From Thermogutta sp. (GTDB lineage Bacteria; Planctomycetota; Planctomycetia; Pirellulales; Thermoguttaceae), in the NCBI RefSeq assembly GCF_014359955.1, contig NZ_JACIYL010000015.1:1-16010 (forward strand): a stretch of 16,010 bases of DNA, in the 5' to 3' direction. The position numbers and the translations under genes are program-made. Positions within the stretch are counted from its first letter, which is position 1. Each line of letters begins with the position of its first letter. This document shows, piece by piece, positions 15,890 through 16,010 of the stretch. A model generated the notes under the pieces. It worked only from the letters and a program-made list of their open reading frames with translations, ran no database searches and had not been told where the DNA came from.

Positions 15890-16010
15890 TCACTTTGTAT
15901 TTTCGGAAAAACATGCAACCAGCGGTTATCATACGGAATACGTGAATGACAAACTGACGTTTGATCGTTTTAAAGTCGGATGAAAGATCAATCGTTAGCG
16001 ATCCTCTATT
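15890..16010. other. AT-richer spacer after cytochrome b, to window end
   Basis: The last 121 bp are visibly poorer in G and C than the rest of the window. No strong Shine-Dalgarno or terminator is seen. A 13-codon GTG frame (15942-15983) ends at TGA. ATG 15980 opens a frame reading MKDQSLAILY that runs off the window and could be the next subunit gene, but the evidence is thin. Confidence 0.35.
15980..16010 (+). CDS. Possible start of the next gene (partial, unknown)
   Basis: ATG 15980 opens a frame of 10 codons to the window end (MKDQSLAILY). No Shine-Dalgarno is obvious and the stretch is too short to recognise. By context a subunit IV or cytochrome c protein of the same Rieske/b complex is expected soon after cytochrome b6, but these residues neither support nor exclude that. 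Confidence 0.18.
   Translation, partial: MKDQSLAILY

Noticed and set aside
15961..15991. TTGATC...GATCAA inverted repeat near the window end
   Set aside because: Only 6 bp with a 19-nt loop; expected by chance in AT-richer sequence.

Overview
The window is about 16 kb of GC-rich bacterial chromosome made of housekeeping genes. Gene content and protein style suggest a planctomycete, possibly a thermophilic Pirellulales/Thermogutta-like organism. The pointers are the beta-subunit dialect of the F-type ATPase, a YfhO-like giant membrane protein, a NYN/YacP nuclease with a long basic tail, and a split b6-type cytochrome b. This taxonomic call is inference from recall, not a database result. I found no tRNA, rRNA, CRISPR array, transposase or integrase, and no convincing intrinsic terminator (GC hairpin followed by a T run) on either strand.

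Layout, left to right. (1) 1-2196: the end of the ATP synthase operon, with atpG (C-terminal 41 codons), atpD and atpC, all on +. (2) 2449-5349: a 966-aa polytopic YfhO-like membrane protein (+). (3) 5396-6382: an EpsC/CysE-type serine O-acetyltransferase (-), followed by a 551-bp gap containing inverted repeats. (4) 6934-7896: an ABC-2-type exporter ATPase (+) with no permease gene. A 10-codon ATGA-coupled ORF stands where the permease should begin. (5) 7976-8956: a diguanylate cyclase with an I-site (-), convergent with the ATPase. (6) 9221-12514: an apparent pyrimidine operon (+), pyrB - small ORF - pyrC - NYN/YacP nuclease. Both junctions carry tiny ORFs whose ends touch or overlap the flanking genes. 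(7) 12554-13849: purD (-), convergent with the nuclease gene. (8) 13850-14474: a 625-bp divergent intergenic region with a probable purD promoter and two tandem perfect hairpins. (9) 14475-15889: a Rieske Fe-S protein and a b6-type cytochrome b (+), with overlapping or adjacent translation signals. About 120 bp of AT-richer sequence follows to the end of the window.

Functionally, the window joins energy conservation (F1 ATPase at one end, Rieske/cytochrome b quinol oxidation at the other) to nucleotide synthesis (PyrB and PyrC in pyrimidine synthesis, PurD in purine synthesis) and cysteine synthesis (serine acetyltransferase). The points most worth a second look are the ORF-bridged pyr operon junctions, the missing ABC permease, the Cys in cytochrome b that aligns with the covalent heme c_i site of b6f complexes, the structured DNA/RNA element upstream of the Rieske operon, and an Ala in PyrB where His is usual.
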